46,756 nt of DNA. It comes from Bacteroidales bacterium (GTDB taxonomy: Bacteria > Bacteroidota > Bacteroidia > Bacteroidales > UBA932). Location of the stretch: positions 1 to 46,756 of the forward strand of contig JAFVCK010000074.1 of assembly GCA_017479265.1 (NCBI GenBank), given 5' to 3'. The notes beneath the pieces were generated by a model. That model saw only the letters and a list, made by a program, of their open reading frames with translations. It was not told the DNA's origin and did no database searches. The translations under genes and the position numbers were made by a program. Below are positions 23,237 to 32,341 of this stretch, in pieces; the stretch's first letter is position 1; each line of letters starts with the position of its first letter.

Positions 23237-24721
23237 TTATTTAAAATAGTTTATGGGTTTCTGCGGAATGACAGTAGGGCCCTGAGGCTCAGGGTGGGCC
23301 GAGGGGTCCCTGTAGTCGAAATAGTACAGTCCCATTGACTCGTAGCGCTCGTACTCACGCTCAAGTACCCGGCAGAAATGCTCGTAGTCCTTTGAGAGCG
23401 GAATGCACCACGCAGCCTCTGCAAGAGCGGCGATGCGAGGGAAAAGCATATAGTCCACGCGGGCCTTGTCCTGCATAGTCTCCGTCCACATATTTGCCTG
23501 AAGGCCAAGCACTTCTCCAAGCTCCTCGTCGGAAAGCTCCCACCGGGAGTACCTGTTCTCGGGGAAGCCATATACGTCGTCAAGGGTATTGAATCCGTCC
23601 CATTCGCGTCCCACCCTGTGGGTAGAATCCTGAATGAAGTCAAAATACAGCGGCCGGCGGGGACAAAGCACGGCCGGACATTTATTCTCGGCTATGCTGC
23701 GCAACTTGTCCGCCCTGTCGTGCCTCCACCACATAATCACCTGGTCCTCAGCGCCGAGCCCCACGTCGAAAGCATCGTCCCAGCATACAAGGGTCTTGCC
23801 CAGAACCTTGACAGAATCGGCCATCCTGTGCATGAAATAGCTCTCGACTTCCTTCACGCCCTCAAGCCCCTCTCTTTCCATAAGAGCCTTTACATCAGGA
23901 TTTTCCATCCACGCCTCACTGCCGTAGGACACCTCGTCCCCGCCTATGTGAAGCCATTTCCCGGGGAAAAGTCCGGCCACTTCGCGGAGAATGTCGGTAA
24001 GGAAGGAATATGTCTCTTCCTTGCCGGGATTGAAGGTAAAGCCGAACCAGTCGCCTCCTGCATACTCCGGATATGAACGGCAGGCCGCCCCTGCATGTCC
24101 CGGCATGTCTATTTCAGGAATGACGGTGATATTCCTCTCTGCGGCATAATCCACTATTTCCCTGATATCATCCTGGGTATAGTAAACTGAAGGGGAGTCG
24201 GGGTCGCTGTGGCTGCCCGTGGAGCCGATTACGGTCAGGCGGGGGTACTTCTTTATTTCTATCCTCCAGCCCTGCGCGTCGGTCAGATGCCAGTGGAAGC
24301 GGTTGAGCTTGAGCCTGGCCATTTCGTCCAGTATCAATTTCACCCTTTCCTTACCGGAGAAATGCCTGGCCTCGTCCAGCATGAAACCTCTCCAACTATA
24401 TCTGGGACAGTCGTTTATGACTCCTGTAGGAAGGGCCTCGAGGGACTCCGTCATCTGTCTGAGGGTCTGCATGCCCCAGAAGGCTCCGCTCTGCGAGCCG
24501 GCCGTTATGGTAACGCCCTTGCGGCCTATCTTGAGAGTATAGGCATCCTCACCCAAGGAAGGCTTTTCCTTGAAACGGATATTGCCGGGGTCCTCGCAGA
24601 ATGGACCATTGTACAGTTCGACATCCGAGGGAGCCGGAATTACAGGCACCCGGGTAATCTTCTCGCCCCTGCCGCAAGAGCATGCGGCAAGTAGCATTAA
24701 GGCGTATATAAATTTCTTCAT
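23237..24721 (-). CDS. GH20 beta-N-acetylhexosaminidase, lipoprotein
   Basis: A 494-aa family 20 beta-N-acetylhexosaminidase, which removes terminal beta-GlcNAc or beta-GalNAc by substrate-assisted catalysis. Lipoprotein signal MKKFIYALMLLAACSC (lipobox Cys at 14 or 16). The GH20b domain spans about 25-105, then the catalytic barrel with RGFMLDEARHF, NRFHWHLTDAQGWRIEIKKYP and EIDMPGHAGAA. The Asp-Glu catalytic pair is in HIGGDEV (D262, E263 by my count). The C-terminal part has LGLQANMWTETM. The gene is 1 bp after the GH2 stop and 20 bp from the next gene. Periplasmic or surface location is inferred from the lipobox. Confidence 0.95.
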   Translation of the reverse strand: MKKFIYALMLLAACSCGRGEKITRVPVIPAPSDVELYNGPFCEDPGNIRFKEKPSLGEDAYTLKIGRKGVTITAGSQSGAFWGMQTLRQMTESLEALPTGVINDCPRYSWRGFMLDEARHFSGKERVKLILDEMARLKLNRFHWHLTDAQGWRIEIKKYPRLTVIGSTGSHSDPDSPSVYYTQDDIREIVDYAAERNITVIPEIDMPGHAGAACRSYPEYAGGDWFGFTFNPGKEETYSFLTDILREVAGLFPGKWLHIGGDEVSYGSEAWMENPDVKALMEREGLEGVKEVESYFMHRMADSVKVLGKTLVCWDDAFDVGLGAEDQVIMWWRHDRADKLRSIAENKCPAVLCPRRPLYFDFIQDSTHRVGREWDGFNTLDDVYGFPENRYSRWELSDEELGEVLGLQANMWTETMQDKARVDYMLFPRIAALAEAAWCIPLSKDYEHFCRVLEREYERYESMGLYYFDYRDPSAHPEPQGPTVIPQKPINYFK

Positions 24722-24722
24722 A

Positions 24723-27431
24723 TCAATATATTACAATCTCTACGGGCCCTACAGCGTCTTCTTTGGACAGGCGGCCTTCTATCACTTTTTCCTCTCCCGG
24801 GAACAAAGTTACGAAATTATCGTTCCAAAACACAGGCCGGACAGGTTTTTGGTCGCTCTCAAGTGCTATCCTGTTGAAAAAACTCACTGTAGGACTGTCG
24901 TTCCTGAGCGTGACCTTGACTATGCATTCCCTGCCGTCGGATTCGATTGTCACGCCCTTGAGTATCTCCACCCTGGGCAGGGTGGTCAGAGCGTAGAAGT
25001 TCTGGTGCTGACTGTAGCGCCAGTAAAGGTTCTCCGAGAGGGTCTTTCCTTCCTTGTCCCTTAAGAAAAGGCGTATGAAGTACACCGGCCCTGCCTCCTT
25101 GGGGAAGGGCACCTTGGTCAGTTCCCTGAATGATTCCCCTGTGAGGGAGGCATCCCCGCTCCAGCTCCAAAACTCCCTGTTGTCGGGCCCGGTGACAAGA
25201 ACCTCGGAGCACAGCCCCTCGAGGGCCTTCCCGGTGGAGTTTATGACGCTGACGATGTTGCTGTTCGCATTAAGCTGTATATGAACGGGTTCCATAGCCT
25301 TGCGGGCAAACCAGTAGGCCGCTCCGCTCTCCAGAAACCAGTCGTAAATCTGCCAGCAGACATCAGGCCAGCAGGAGTTCAGTTTCCATATCATCAGGCC
25401 TGTTGTGATGTCCCACATCCTGTGGTTGGCCGCCTCGAACATCGCCCTGTAGCCCTCGGCGCTCACCATGCCTGCCTTGCGGACATAGTCTTCGGCGGAG
25501 GAAGGGTCGCTGTAGAAAGTCCTTATTGCGTTGTCGTAGGCCCTGTAGCAGAAGTTGTTGGCATCCCAGGCCCCGTGCTCCGCCCAGATACTGTCCAGAG
25601 GGAAGAGCCTGTCCCTGACATCGAAAGGCTTGTCGAGGGTAGGTATGAATTCTCTCAGGCTGCTGTAAACAGGCATTCCGGGCATTCCCATTTCGTTCTT
25701 GAACATCTGGTGGCGCACCTCCAGGACCTTGTCGAAGTAATGATCCGAAGGAGCCCAGTTGTAGTCGGGCGCACCGTCGTCAGTAGTCCCGGAGGGCAGG
25801 TCTTCCAAAATCCACGGGGTAAGTTTCTCTACGTCCCAGCTGGTGCTTGTTGTCGGTATGAAAGGACGGGATGGGTCCAGCTCGGCCGCGGCGGCCTTCG
25901 TGGCCTTGTACAGGTCCTCGTCGAACATTACTTCGTTCACTCCGAACCAGGCCGCTATGCAGGGGTGGTTGCGGTACCTCAGCATTTCGTCCCTGGCGCA
26001 TGCCTCAGCGAGGTCATGGTCGTCGGGATTATGGGCGTTGGCCCTGCCGGGGAACATCCTGTAGCACTGGTAGAATACATGCCAGTCCATAAGTCCGTAC
26101 CTGTCCCAGGAGTCCAGCCAGTCCTCGCCGGGGGAGGGCATGTCCTCGCTGCCGATGAGATTCACATTGGCTTCGGACAGAAGTCTTGCCTGGTCGAAAA
26201 TGTTTTTCCTGCTGTTGTCCAGCAGAATGTCCGGCTGAAGCCAGCCGCCCCGGCAGAATATCCTTTGTCCGTTCACCCTGAACACCAGGCCCTTTTCTCC
26301 GTCTTTGTCAAGCAGTTCAGTCTTTATTTCCCTTATTCCGAAATAGAAACTGACCCCGTGCGACTGCTTGCCGGCGCAGGAGAATGACATCTGCATCCGG
26401 TGCAGGTGCTGCTGTCCGTAACCATTTGGATACCAGAGCAGAGGATTCGCTATCTCAATGGGATAGAAGGCTACCTTGCGTCTCTCTCCGGGTTTGAGGA
26501 CGACCTCGCAGCTGCGAAGCACGGGGGTGAAGTCGCCGGGGGTATGTTTGGTCCAGCTGCCCATGTCCAGGCTGTCCAGATGGGATATCCTCGCAGTGAA
26601 TGTGCCGCGCACGCTCCTGCGGCTGTTGTTGCAAAGCGTGGCGCTGACGCTGACCCTTGCCAGATGGTCGGACACAACCTCAGAATATACGAAGGGGTCT
26701 TCCACGGTGACGGCCCCGCTGCCTTCCAGCCATACATCCTGCCATATTCCCATGTTGCGGTCGCGCACTACGGGAGCGCAGTCCCAGCCTCCGGACATCT
26801 TGAGGGTCTCGTCACGGAATATGTCGCCTGCATTGCCCCTGTTTGGCCCGAACAGTATGAACTGCGTCCCTGGGGAGGGCGTGCCGGGGTGGTCCACCTG
26901 CCATATCTTTATGGCCAGAGTGTTGCCTTTGCCGCGTATGGCTCCGCTCACGTCGAAGCGGAAACGGCGGAACATGCCCACCACCTCGGAGTGGTCCGCT
27001 ATCTTCTTGCCGTTGAGCCAGATATCTGCCCTGTAATTGATTCCGTCGAGGTTCAGCCATATCGTGGAACATCCTTGAAGTTCCTCAGGCAGGTCGAAGC
27101 AGGTCCTGAACCACCAAGGGTCCTTCCAAAGGTTCTCGCCCTTTATTCCCAGCCTTTCGTTGAAAGAGTCGGAGACATCAGGTATGGAGAAGTTGTCCAT
27201 GCCGAATCTGGGGTCGGGATACACCCCCTCCTTGACAAGAGCGCCGAGTACCGTGGTAGGGAGAGTCACCTTGTGCCAGGAGTCATCGCTGAAAGACGAG
27301 GAGGCTATCCGGGCCTCGCTCCCCGATACCTTGAGGCTGCTCTGCATGGTCCAGTCCCTGAGTACTACCTTGGCGCTCAGAAGGCAGGGGACCAGCATCA
27401 GAAAAGATATTGACAGGAGGGCCTTTTTCAT
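24723..27431 (-). CDS. GH2 exo-beta-glucosaminidase-like glycosidase (902 aa)
   Basis: A 902-aa glycoside hydrolase family 2 enzyme with Sec signal MKKALLSISFLMLVPCLLSA. The sugar-binding domain shows GVYPDPRFGMDNFSIPDVSD and WDCAPVVRDRNMGIWQDVWL, a pattern seen in enzymes annotated exo-1,4-beta-D-glucosaminidase rather than in beta-galactosidases. Ig-like domains follow, then the barrel with acid/base motif AWFGVNE (E500 by my count) and FKNEMGMPGMP, where E580 is a candidate nucleophile. Release of GlcN or mannose from a non-reducing end is the likely reaction; the exact sugar is uncertain. The true start is ATG 27429-27431, in an ATGA overlap with the SIS gene; a longer frame to 28250 lies over that gene and is not coding. 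1 bp separates its stop from GH20. Confidence 0.88.
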   Translation of the reverse strand: MKKALLSISFLMLVPCLLSAKVVLRDWTMQSSLKVSGSEARIASSSFSDDSWHKVTLPTTVLGALVKEGVYPDPRFGMDNFSIPDVSDSFNERLGIKGENLWKDPWWFRTCFDLPEELQGCSTIWLNLDGINYRADIWLNGKKIADHSEVVGMFRRFRFDVSGAIRGKGNTLAIKIWQVDHPGTPSPGTQFILFGPNRGNAGDIFRDETLKMSGGWDCAPVVRDRNMGIWQDVWLEGSGAVTVEDPFVYSEVVSDHLARVSVSATLCNNSRRSVRGTFTARISHLDSLDMGSWTKHTPGDFTPVLRSCEVVLKPGERRKVAFYPIEIANPLLWYPNGYGQQHLHRMQMSFSCAGKQSHGVSFYFGIREIKTELLDKDGEKGLVFRVNGQRIFCRGGWLQPDILLDNSRKNIFDQARLLSEANVNLIGSEDMPSPGEDWLDSWDRYGLMDWHVFYQCYRMFPGRANAHNPDDHDLAEACARDEMLRYRNHPCIAAWFGVNEVMFDEDLYKATKAAAAELDPSRPFIPTTSTSWDVEKLTPWILEDLPSGTTDDGAPDYNWAPSDHYFDKVLEVRHQMFKNEMGMPGMPVYSSLREFIPTLDKPFDVRDRLFPLDSIWAEHGAWDANNFCYRAYDNAIRTFYSDPSSAEDYVRKAGMVSAEGYRAMFEAANHRMWDITTGLMIWKLNSCWPDVCWQIYDWFLESGAAYWFARKAMEPVHIQLNANSNIVSVINSTGKALEGLCSEVLVTGPDNREFWSWSGDASLTGESFRELTKVPFPKEAGPVYFIRLFLRDKEGKTLSENLYWRYSQHQNFYALTTLPRVEILKGVTIESDGRECIVKVTLRNDSPTVSFFNRIALESDQKPVRPVFWNDNFVTLFPGEEKVIEGRLSKEDAVGPVEIVIY

Positions 27432-28456
27432 TCTGTTACAGTTACTTTTGCTCCGTGGGCGAAATCTCCCGGAGTCATTCCGTGAGCGCATGCCCAGTCG
27501 TTTACCATAAGTTGCAGTGGAATGACTCCGAGTATGGGAAGCAGCAGTTCGCCGCTGCAAGGAACGGCTATCTGCACAAGGCGAGGGGAGTCCTCCGGCA
27601 TGCCTTTCTTGTCGCTGACAAGCACCACATTGCCTCCGTATCGGAGAATATCCCCGCAAAGCCTCAGGCTCTGAGAGTAAGTTCTTGACAGCGAATGGGT
27701 AAACACCACGACAGTCATGCCTTCCTTCACCATTTCCAGAGGGCCGTGCCTGAAGTTCCCCCCGCACATCGAGGAAGCCGGTATATGGGCTGCTTCCATC
27801 CACATGAGTGCGCTCTGGCTGACTGCGGCCATGACGGGGCCTCGACCGACGATTTGCAGGAAGGAAGAATCTCCGATAAGGGCTACGGCTTTGGAAACAT
27901 CGCACCCGAGGGCCTTTTCCACGCAGGAGGCCACGTCCTCCCAAGAGAAACCGAATTCCTCGCTGCCGGTGAGGGCCTTGCAGAGCAGGAGCATTGCCTG
28001 CCAGCATGTTACGAAAGTCTTGGTGGAAGTCATTTCTTCCTTTCCAGCCGTTGTGACCATCCTGTATTCCGCAGCTTTTGCAAGGGTGCTTCCGGGCTCG
28101 TTGGTTATAGCTATGACCGTACCAAGGCGTGGCAGGAGGCGTACTATCTCGTAACTTTCTCCCGACTGGGAAATGCATACGGTCAGGTACTCGTCCAGAC
28201 TGTCCGGGCCGTAGTGCAGCAGTTCCCCTGCATTGATGTATGTCGCGCATATACCCTTGGCCTGCAGAAGGGCAGCTCCCGCCGAGGCTATGAAATCGGA
28301 ACTGCCCATTCCAGTGAGTATCAGGCCCTTGAACTCAGAGGCCCGCCTTCTCCACATTTCGTTTATGTCTTTCAGTACTCCGCACCCGACTATGTTCCGG
28401 GCAGTATCGGACAGCGCCTTTGACTGCCCTTTGATTTCTTTCAGAAAAGGATTCAT
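27428..28456 (-). CDS. SIS-domain sugar-phosphate isomerase/deaminase
   Basis: A 342-aa cytoplasmic protein with two SIS domains, like the isomerase half of GlmS and AgaS-type enzymes. Motifs: ILTGMGSSDFIASAGA in the first SIS domain, CISQSGESYE (sugar-phosphate loop, SQSG), TSTKTFVTCW, and GGNFRHGPLEMV in the second. No glutamine amidotransferase domain is present, so it more likely deaminates or isomerises an amino-sugar phosphate than synthesises GlcN-6-P. No signal peptide. I chose ATG 28454-28456 (MNPFLKE); an in-frame TTG 6 bp earlier is possible. It is the only clearly cytoplasmic catabolic enzyme inside the operon, and pairs logically with the upstream ROK kinase. Confidence 0.88.
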   Translation of the reverse strand: MNPFLKEIKGQSKALSDTARNIVGCGVLKDINEMWRRRASEFKGLILTGMGSSDFIASAGAALLQAKGICATYINAGELLHYGPDSLDEYLTVCISQSGESYEIVRLLPRLGTVIAITNEPGSTLAKAAEYRMVTTAGKEEMTSTKTFVTCWQAMLLLCKALTGSEEFGFSWEDVASCVEKALGCDVSKAVALIGDSSFLQIVGRGPVMAAVSQSALMWMEAAHIPASSMCGGNFRHGPLEMVKEGMTVVVFTHSLSRTYSQSLRLCGDILRYGGNVVLVSDKKGMPEDSPRLVQIAVPCSGELLLPILGVIPLQLMVNDWACAHGMTPGDFAHGAKVTVTE

Positions 28457-28470
28457 ACTCAATTAATTGG

Positions 28471-28502
28471 TTGCGGCGGCACCGGTCAGGGTACCGCCGC
28501 AA
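28471..28502 (-). other. intercistronic hairpin between transport and enzyme genes
   Basis: A 13-bp inverted repeat (28471-28483 with 28490-28502; TTGCGGCGG core, one wobble) with a 6-nt loop lies in the 57-bp gap between the SusE/F-like gene and the SIS gene. No U-run follows on the minus strand, so it is more likely an mRNA processing or stabilising hairpin than a full terminator. Confidence 0.7.
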
Positions 28503-28513
28503 AGGGGTCGCTT

Positions 28514-30487
28514 CTACAAACCGATTTCAAATCCTATGAGTCCGAGGTTCATCACCAGGGCATAGACCTGGACCTTGTTGTCGCCGGACTTTGCGAACAC
28601 CACGTCGCCTATCTGGTCTATATTGGCTGCTACGGCATTGGGACCGAGCATGGTCTGGTTGTCGTAGGAGAAGGGCGAAATCATGCCGTTCTTTCCGTAT
28701 CCCATACCCTCGCCTTCATCCTTCCTCGTGGCGAAAAGCACGCCGTCGTCGAAAGAAGACTCAGTGGGATTCTCGCCTATGTCGCTGACAATCAGCTGAT
28801 AATAGAAACGGTTGTTGCCGAATGCATCCTGGGAGCCGGCATACCATCCGTTGAGCACTCCGAGCAGGCAGTGGCTTCCGACCTTGATATAGTCGCCGCC
28901 CACTGCATTGCGCTGGTACTGCCCGCCGCCCATGTACCAGTGACCGCCTGCGGCTTGGTCGCTGATGGTGAAGGGGGCTCCGCCGCAATAGGAAATGTAC
29001 TGGCGGAAGTTGCCGGAAACGGAGATGTATTTGATATCTCCGGCAGTCTTTGCACTGCCCTCAAGAGGTATGATGTTGCCGCCCCACCAGAGGGAGCCGT
29101 CGTAAGAGTCAACCGCGACCCTTGTTTCAATCATGCCGTTGGTGACGATTTCGCCTATGCCCTTTCCGGAGGCGGGAGCGCCGGTCAGGATTACGGCGTC
29201 GGAGGTGAGGTCACCCGCTATCTTCATGTTGGCATAGGCATTGGTACCGCCTACACTGTAGTTGGAAAGGTTGGCCCACCAGAATGATTTAGGATCCTTG
29301 TCCAGGCCTTCTTTCCATACGAAGCCGCGGACTGTGCCGTTTGCAATGGGATTTTCCCTTGTGTCAGAGAATGTTACGGCTGCCAGATGGCCCTCGTCGT
29401 CGCTTGCTATGGCCCAGAATTTCTGGTTGTCTTCAAGGCCGGTGATTTCAGAAGTGTTGATGATGTCATCACCCAGGTATTCTCCGGTGAAACGGTTGTA
29501 AACCGGCATCTTGGTGATATCCAGGGCATTGGAGAGGATAAGGTAGTCACCCACGACGGCTATGCTCCTGTGAGCGTCCGCTGTCATTCCGCAAGGGGCC
29601 TCAACCGTAGGCTGTATGCCGAAGAGGGGAGTGACCGTGATATCGGAAGGCTCGGGAGCGGCCTGCTTCTCGATTGTGTAGGTCATCTCGTTGGAATTGA
29701 CGTTGATGGTGTAAGTGCCGTCCTCGGGCACATCTATGTTGTTCGTGTCATTGTCGCTGTATCCTACCGCGAGAGTGCCGTCGGTTGCGCCTTTGACAAG
29801 GCAGGGCCACCAGGTGTTGGACTTTTTCTGGAGAGGGAAGCGGAGTTCTCCGCCGGCGGTAAGCTCTCCGGTCCAGGTGAACAGGCCGTCGCCTTTGTTC
29901 TCGAATGCCTCCATGTCATCAAGGCTCCATCCCCATGCGGTGGAATCTCCGAGCAGGTAGAGTTCGGTCACAACGATGGGGTCGTCATTGATTTTCTCCT
30001 TGAGCTCCACTGTCATCTTGATTGCCTCGCTGTCCTTTGCATTTATGGTAATGAGGTAGATTCCGTGTTCATCGACATGGAATTTCACGTCCATGTTGTC
30101 GCCCGTTCCTACTATGATTGCGTAGGGATCTACGGAGTCCTTGTCGCGTACGAGGCCGGGCCACCAGCCGTTTTCTTCCTTCTGGAGGAGGAACTTGAAG
30201 TCCTCATGGGCCTTGATTTCGCCCTGCCATGTGAAGATGCCTCCGTTGTTGGTCATTTCTTCGGCTGCCATGTTGTCCCAGCCCCAGGGAAGGGCGGCGC
30301 CTACAGGGTACAGGTGCTCTATAACGAGTTTGTCAGAAGGTTGCTGAGGGTCGTCGCTCTCTACTACAGGAGTCTCGCTCGGGTCTTCGGATACCGGCTG
30401 AGGCGCAGGTTCAGGAGTCTTCTGGCAGGCCGAGAAGCCCACCAGGACAGCAACCACCGGTGCAGTAAGTTTGAAAATCTTTTTCAT
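28514..30487 (-). CDS. SusE/SusF-like surface glycan-binding lipoprotein with C-terminal propeller-like domain
   Basis: A 657-aa lipoprotein (signal ends VGFSAC, Cys21) with a Pro/Glu/Asp linker to about residue 50. Two tandem SusE/SusF-type carbohydrate-binding repeats follow: about 56-160 (LYPVGAALPWGWDN ... FTWQGEIKAHEDFKFLLQKEENGWWPGLV) and about 168-275 (LYLLGDSTAWGWSLDD ... FTWTGELTAGGELRFPLQKKSNTWWPCLV). The remaining 380 residues are related to the C-terminal half of the protein coded just upstream: shared blocks include FWAIASDDEGHLAA, SGNFRQYISY, YMGGGQYQRNAVGGD, YYQLIVSDIGE and VQVYALVMNLGLIGFEI. Repeated strand patterns suggest a beta-propeller. It probably binds glycan at the cell surface and hands it to SusCD. 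The gene is 17 bp from its relative. Confidence 0.85.
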   Translation of the reverse strand: MKKIFKLTAPVVAVLVGFSACQKTPEPAPQPVSEDPSETPVVESDDPQQPSDKLVIEHLYPVGAALPWGWDNMAAEEMTNNGGIFTWQGEIKAHEDFKFLLQKEENGWWPGLVRDKDSVDPYAIIVGTGDNMDVKFHVDEHGIYLITINAKDSEAIKMTVELKEKINDDPIVVTELYLLGDSTAWGWSLDDMEAFENKGDGLFTWTGELTAGGELRFPLQKKSNTWWPCLVKGATDGTLAVGYSDNDTNNIDVPEDGTYTINVNSNEMTYTIEKQAAPEPSDITVTPLFGIQPTVEAPCGMTADAHRSIAVVGDYLILSNALDITKMPVYNRFTGEYLGDDIINTSEITGLEDNQKFWAIASDDEGHLAAVTFSDTRENPIANGTVRGFVWKEGLDKDPKSFWWANLSNYSVGGTNAYANMKIAGDLTSDAVILTGAPASGKGIGEIVTNGMIETRVAVDSYDGSLWWGGNIIPLEGSAKTAGDIKYISVSGNFRQYISYCGGAPFTISDQAAGGHWYMGGGQYQRNAVGGDYIKVGSHCLLGVLNGWYAGSQDAFGNNRFYYQLIVSDIGENPTESSFDDGVLFATRKDEGEGMGYGKNGMISPFSYDNQTMLGPNAVAANIDQIGDVVFAKSGDNKVQVYALVMNLGLIGFEIGL

Positions 30488-30504
30488 TGTTTGTAAATGG
30501 TTGA

Positions 30505-32340
30505 TTAGTAATATGATATTTCGTAAGCAATAAGTCCGAGGTTCATGGCCATGGCATATACCTGCACCCTCTTTTCGGAACTCTTTCCGAACACAACGTC
30601 GCCTATCTGGCTCTTGTTTGCACCGTACCCGTTGGGGCCGAGAACGGCAAATCCGGGTTCGTATGCGAAAGGCGAAATCATTCCGGCGACACCATATCCC
30701 ATGTCGCTGAGGATTGCATCGTCGGTGGAGGAGCGTGAGGCGAAGATAAGACCGTCGGTGAGGGAAGTCTCGCCGGGAGCGTCACCTATGTCGCTGACTA
30801 CCAGCTGGTAGTAGAAGGAGTTGTTGTTCCAAGGGTCGGGGCTGCCCGCATACCAGCCGTTCATGGTGGCCATCAGGGTGTGGTCTCCCACCTTTACTAT
30901 GTCGCCGCCGACTGCGTTTCTCTGGTATTCTCCGCCGCCCATGTACCAGTAGGAAGCGTCGGGAACCAAAAGCGTGCCGTCGTAGGTGATATACTGCCTG
31001 AAGTTGCCGGATACGCTGGCGAAATGCACGTTCTCCGCGGAAGTGGCGTTGGCATCCAGAGGGATGATACTGGCGCTCCACCACAGGGATCCTTCATGTG
31101 CCTGGGCGCTGAAGCGGTCAGTCACTTTGCCTGAAGATCCGACTACGGAGAAGGCCGCGCGCCCGGCAGCGGATGCGCTGGTGGCTATCAGGGCCCCCTG
31201 AGTTACGTCTCCCGCTATCTTCATGTTGGAGAATGCCCAGGATGCGCCTGTGGCCCAATTGTAGAACCCGGCCCATTCTATGGACTTGGGCTCGTGGTCT
31301 ATTCCGTCAGTCCATGCGAAAATCCTGACGGTGCCGTTCTCGGCGTCGCTGCGGGTATCCACGTATGTGGCCGCCACAAGGTGACCTGCGTCGTCGGAGG
31401 CTATGGCCCAGAACTTCATCTTTTCGTCCAGTGTGGATATTTCGCCGTCGGTGTTGACAAGGTCGTTTCCGAGATATTCGCCGCTCATCCTGTCATAAAC
31501 AGGCATCTTGGAGACATCCTCGGCGTTGGACAGTATGAGGTAGTCGCCCACTACCGCCATGCTTCTGTTCGCGTCCTTGACCATGCCGTGAGGATCCTGC
31601 TCCGTAGGCTGGAAGGCGAACAGGGACTTGACCTTGCGCAGGCCTTCGAGTCCTTCGGGCTCGTCCAGGACCACCTTGTAGGTACCGGTGACGTTGCCGC
31701 TCTGCGAGACAACCTTGATTTCGCCGGCCTTGGTGAGGTCCAGCAGTCCCGTGGCCTCGTCATAGGCCTCGCACTGCAGCGTAGCCCATGGAGATACCTT
31801 GGGCCTGGTCTTGGTGATGAAAGGCTCGGTCTCTTCGTCGTAGGGTACGGTGACGGAGCCGTCATTGCCCTCGGAAGGGTGGACTATGGCATATACTATG
31901 TCAGGGTTGTCCATGGCCACGTCCCTCAGAAGAGCCAGGTCGGACTTGACATATACGGCGAGGAAGGTGTACTCCTTGGCCTTGCCGTCGGCGTATGTCA
32001 GGGTGGACTTGAATCCGCTGCCCAGGTCATGCAGGCCTGTCAGAGCCGGATTGAATGTGGCTCCGAGCGGAAGTTTCGCACTTATGCGCATCTGCGTCAA
32101 GTCGGCCTGTATGGGCTCCGTGTCGCTCAGATAATAGGGGATTGACACGGTGACCGTGCCGGCCGCCTCGTCTATTACGGCGGGATATTCCACCATCCTG
32201 TCATCCTTGGTGGATACGCTGACCGTGAGGCTCTGCAGGTTCGCATTGTCCTCAGAGAAATAGTTGTATTCGGGCTTGTGGCAACTTGCCGCGAGGCAGA
32301 GCATGAGCGCCGTCGTCAGATATAATCCTTTGTGTTCCAT
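30505..32340 (-). CDS. DUF5018-type PUL surface lipoprotein with propeller-like domain
   Basis: A 611-aa lipoprotein whose signal ends LAASC (Cys19). The N-terminal 220 residues form two or three Ig-like modules (NLQSLTVSVSTKDDRMVEYPAVIDEAAGTVTVSIPYYLSD) typical of DUF5018 proteins in PULs. From about residue 235 to the end it is clearly related to the C-terminal half of the next gene's product (FWAIASDDAGHLVA, SGNFRQYITY, YMGGGEYQRNAVGGD, YYQLVVSDIGD, VQVYAMAMNLGLIAYEI). So one shared 380-aa domain carries two different N-terminal modules. It occupies the position of SusE after susD, 1 bp from the susD stop. ATG 32338-32340 is chosen for the signal peptide. A glycan-binding role at the surface is inferred. 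Confidence 0.82.
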   Translation of the reverse strand: MEHKGLYLTTALMLCLAASCHKPEYNYFSEDNANLQSLTVSVSTKDDRMVEYPAVIDEAAGTVTVSIPYYLSDTEPIQADLTQMRISAKLPLGATFNPALTGLHDLGSGFKSTLTYADGKAKEYTFLAVYVKSDLALLRDVAMDNPDIVYAIVHPSEGNDGSVTVPYDEETEPFITKTRPKVSPWATLQCEAYDEATGLLDLTKAGEIKVVSQSGNVTGTYKVVLDEPEGLEGLRKVKSLFAFQPTEQDPHGMVKDANRSMAVVGDYLILSNAEDVSKMPVYDRMSGEYLGNDLVNTDGEISTLDEKMKFWAIASDDAGHLVAATYVDTRSDAENGTVRIFAWTDGIDHEPKSIEWAGFYNWATGASWAFSNMKIAGDVTQGALIATSASAAGRAAFSVVGSSGKVTDRFSAQAHEGSLWWSASIIPLDANATSAENVHFASVSGNFRQYITYDGTLLVPDASYWYMGGGEYQRNAVGGDIVKVGDHTLMATMNGWYAGSPDPWNNNSFYYQLVVSDIGDAPGETSLTDGLIFASRSSTDDAILSDMGYGVAGMISPFAYEPGFAVLGPNGYGANKSQIGDVVFGKSSEKRVQVYAMAMNLGLIAYEISYY

Positions 32341-32341
32341 A

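Noticed and set aside
24723-28250. Single 1175-codon frame suggesting a larger GH2 protein
   Set aside because: The extra 273 codons run over the SIS gene in another frame; a proper signal peptide begins at 27431 in an ATGA overlap.
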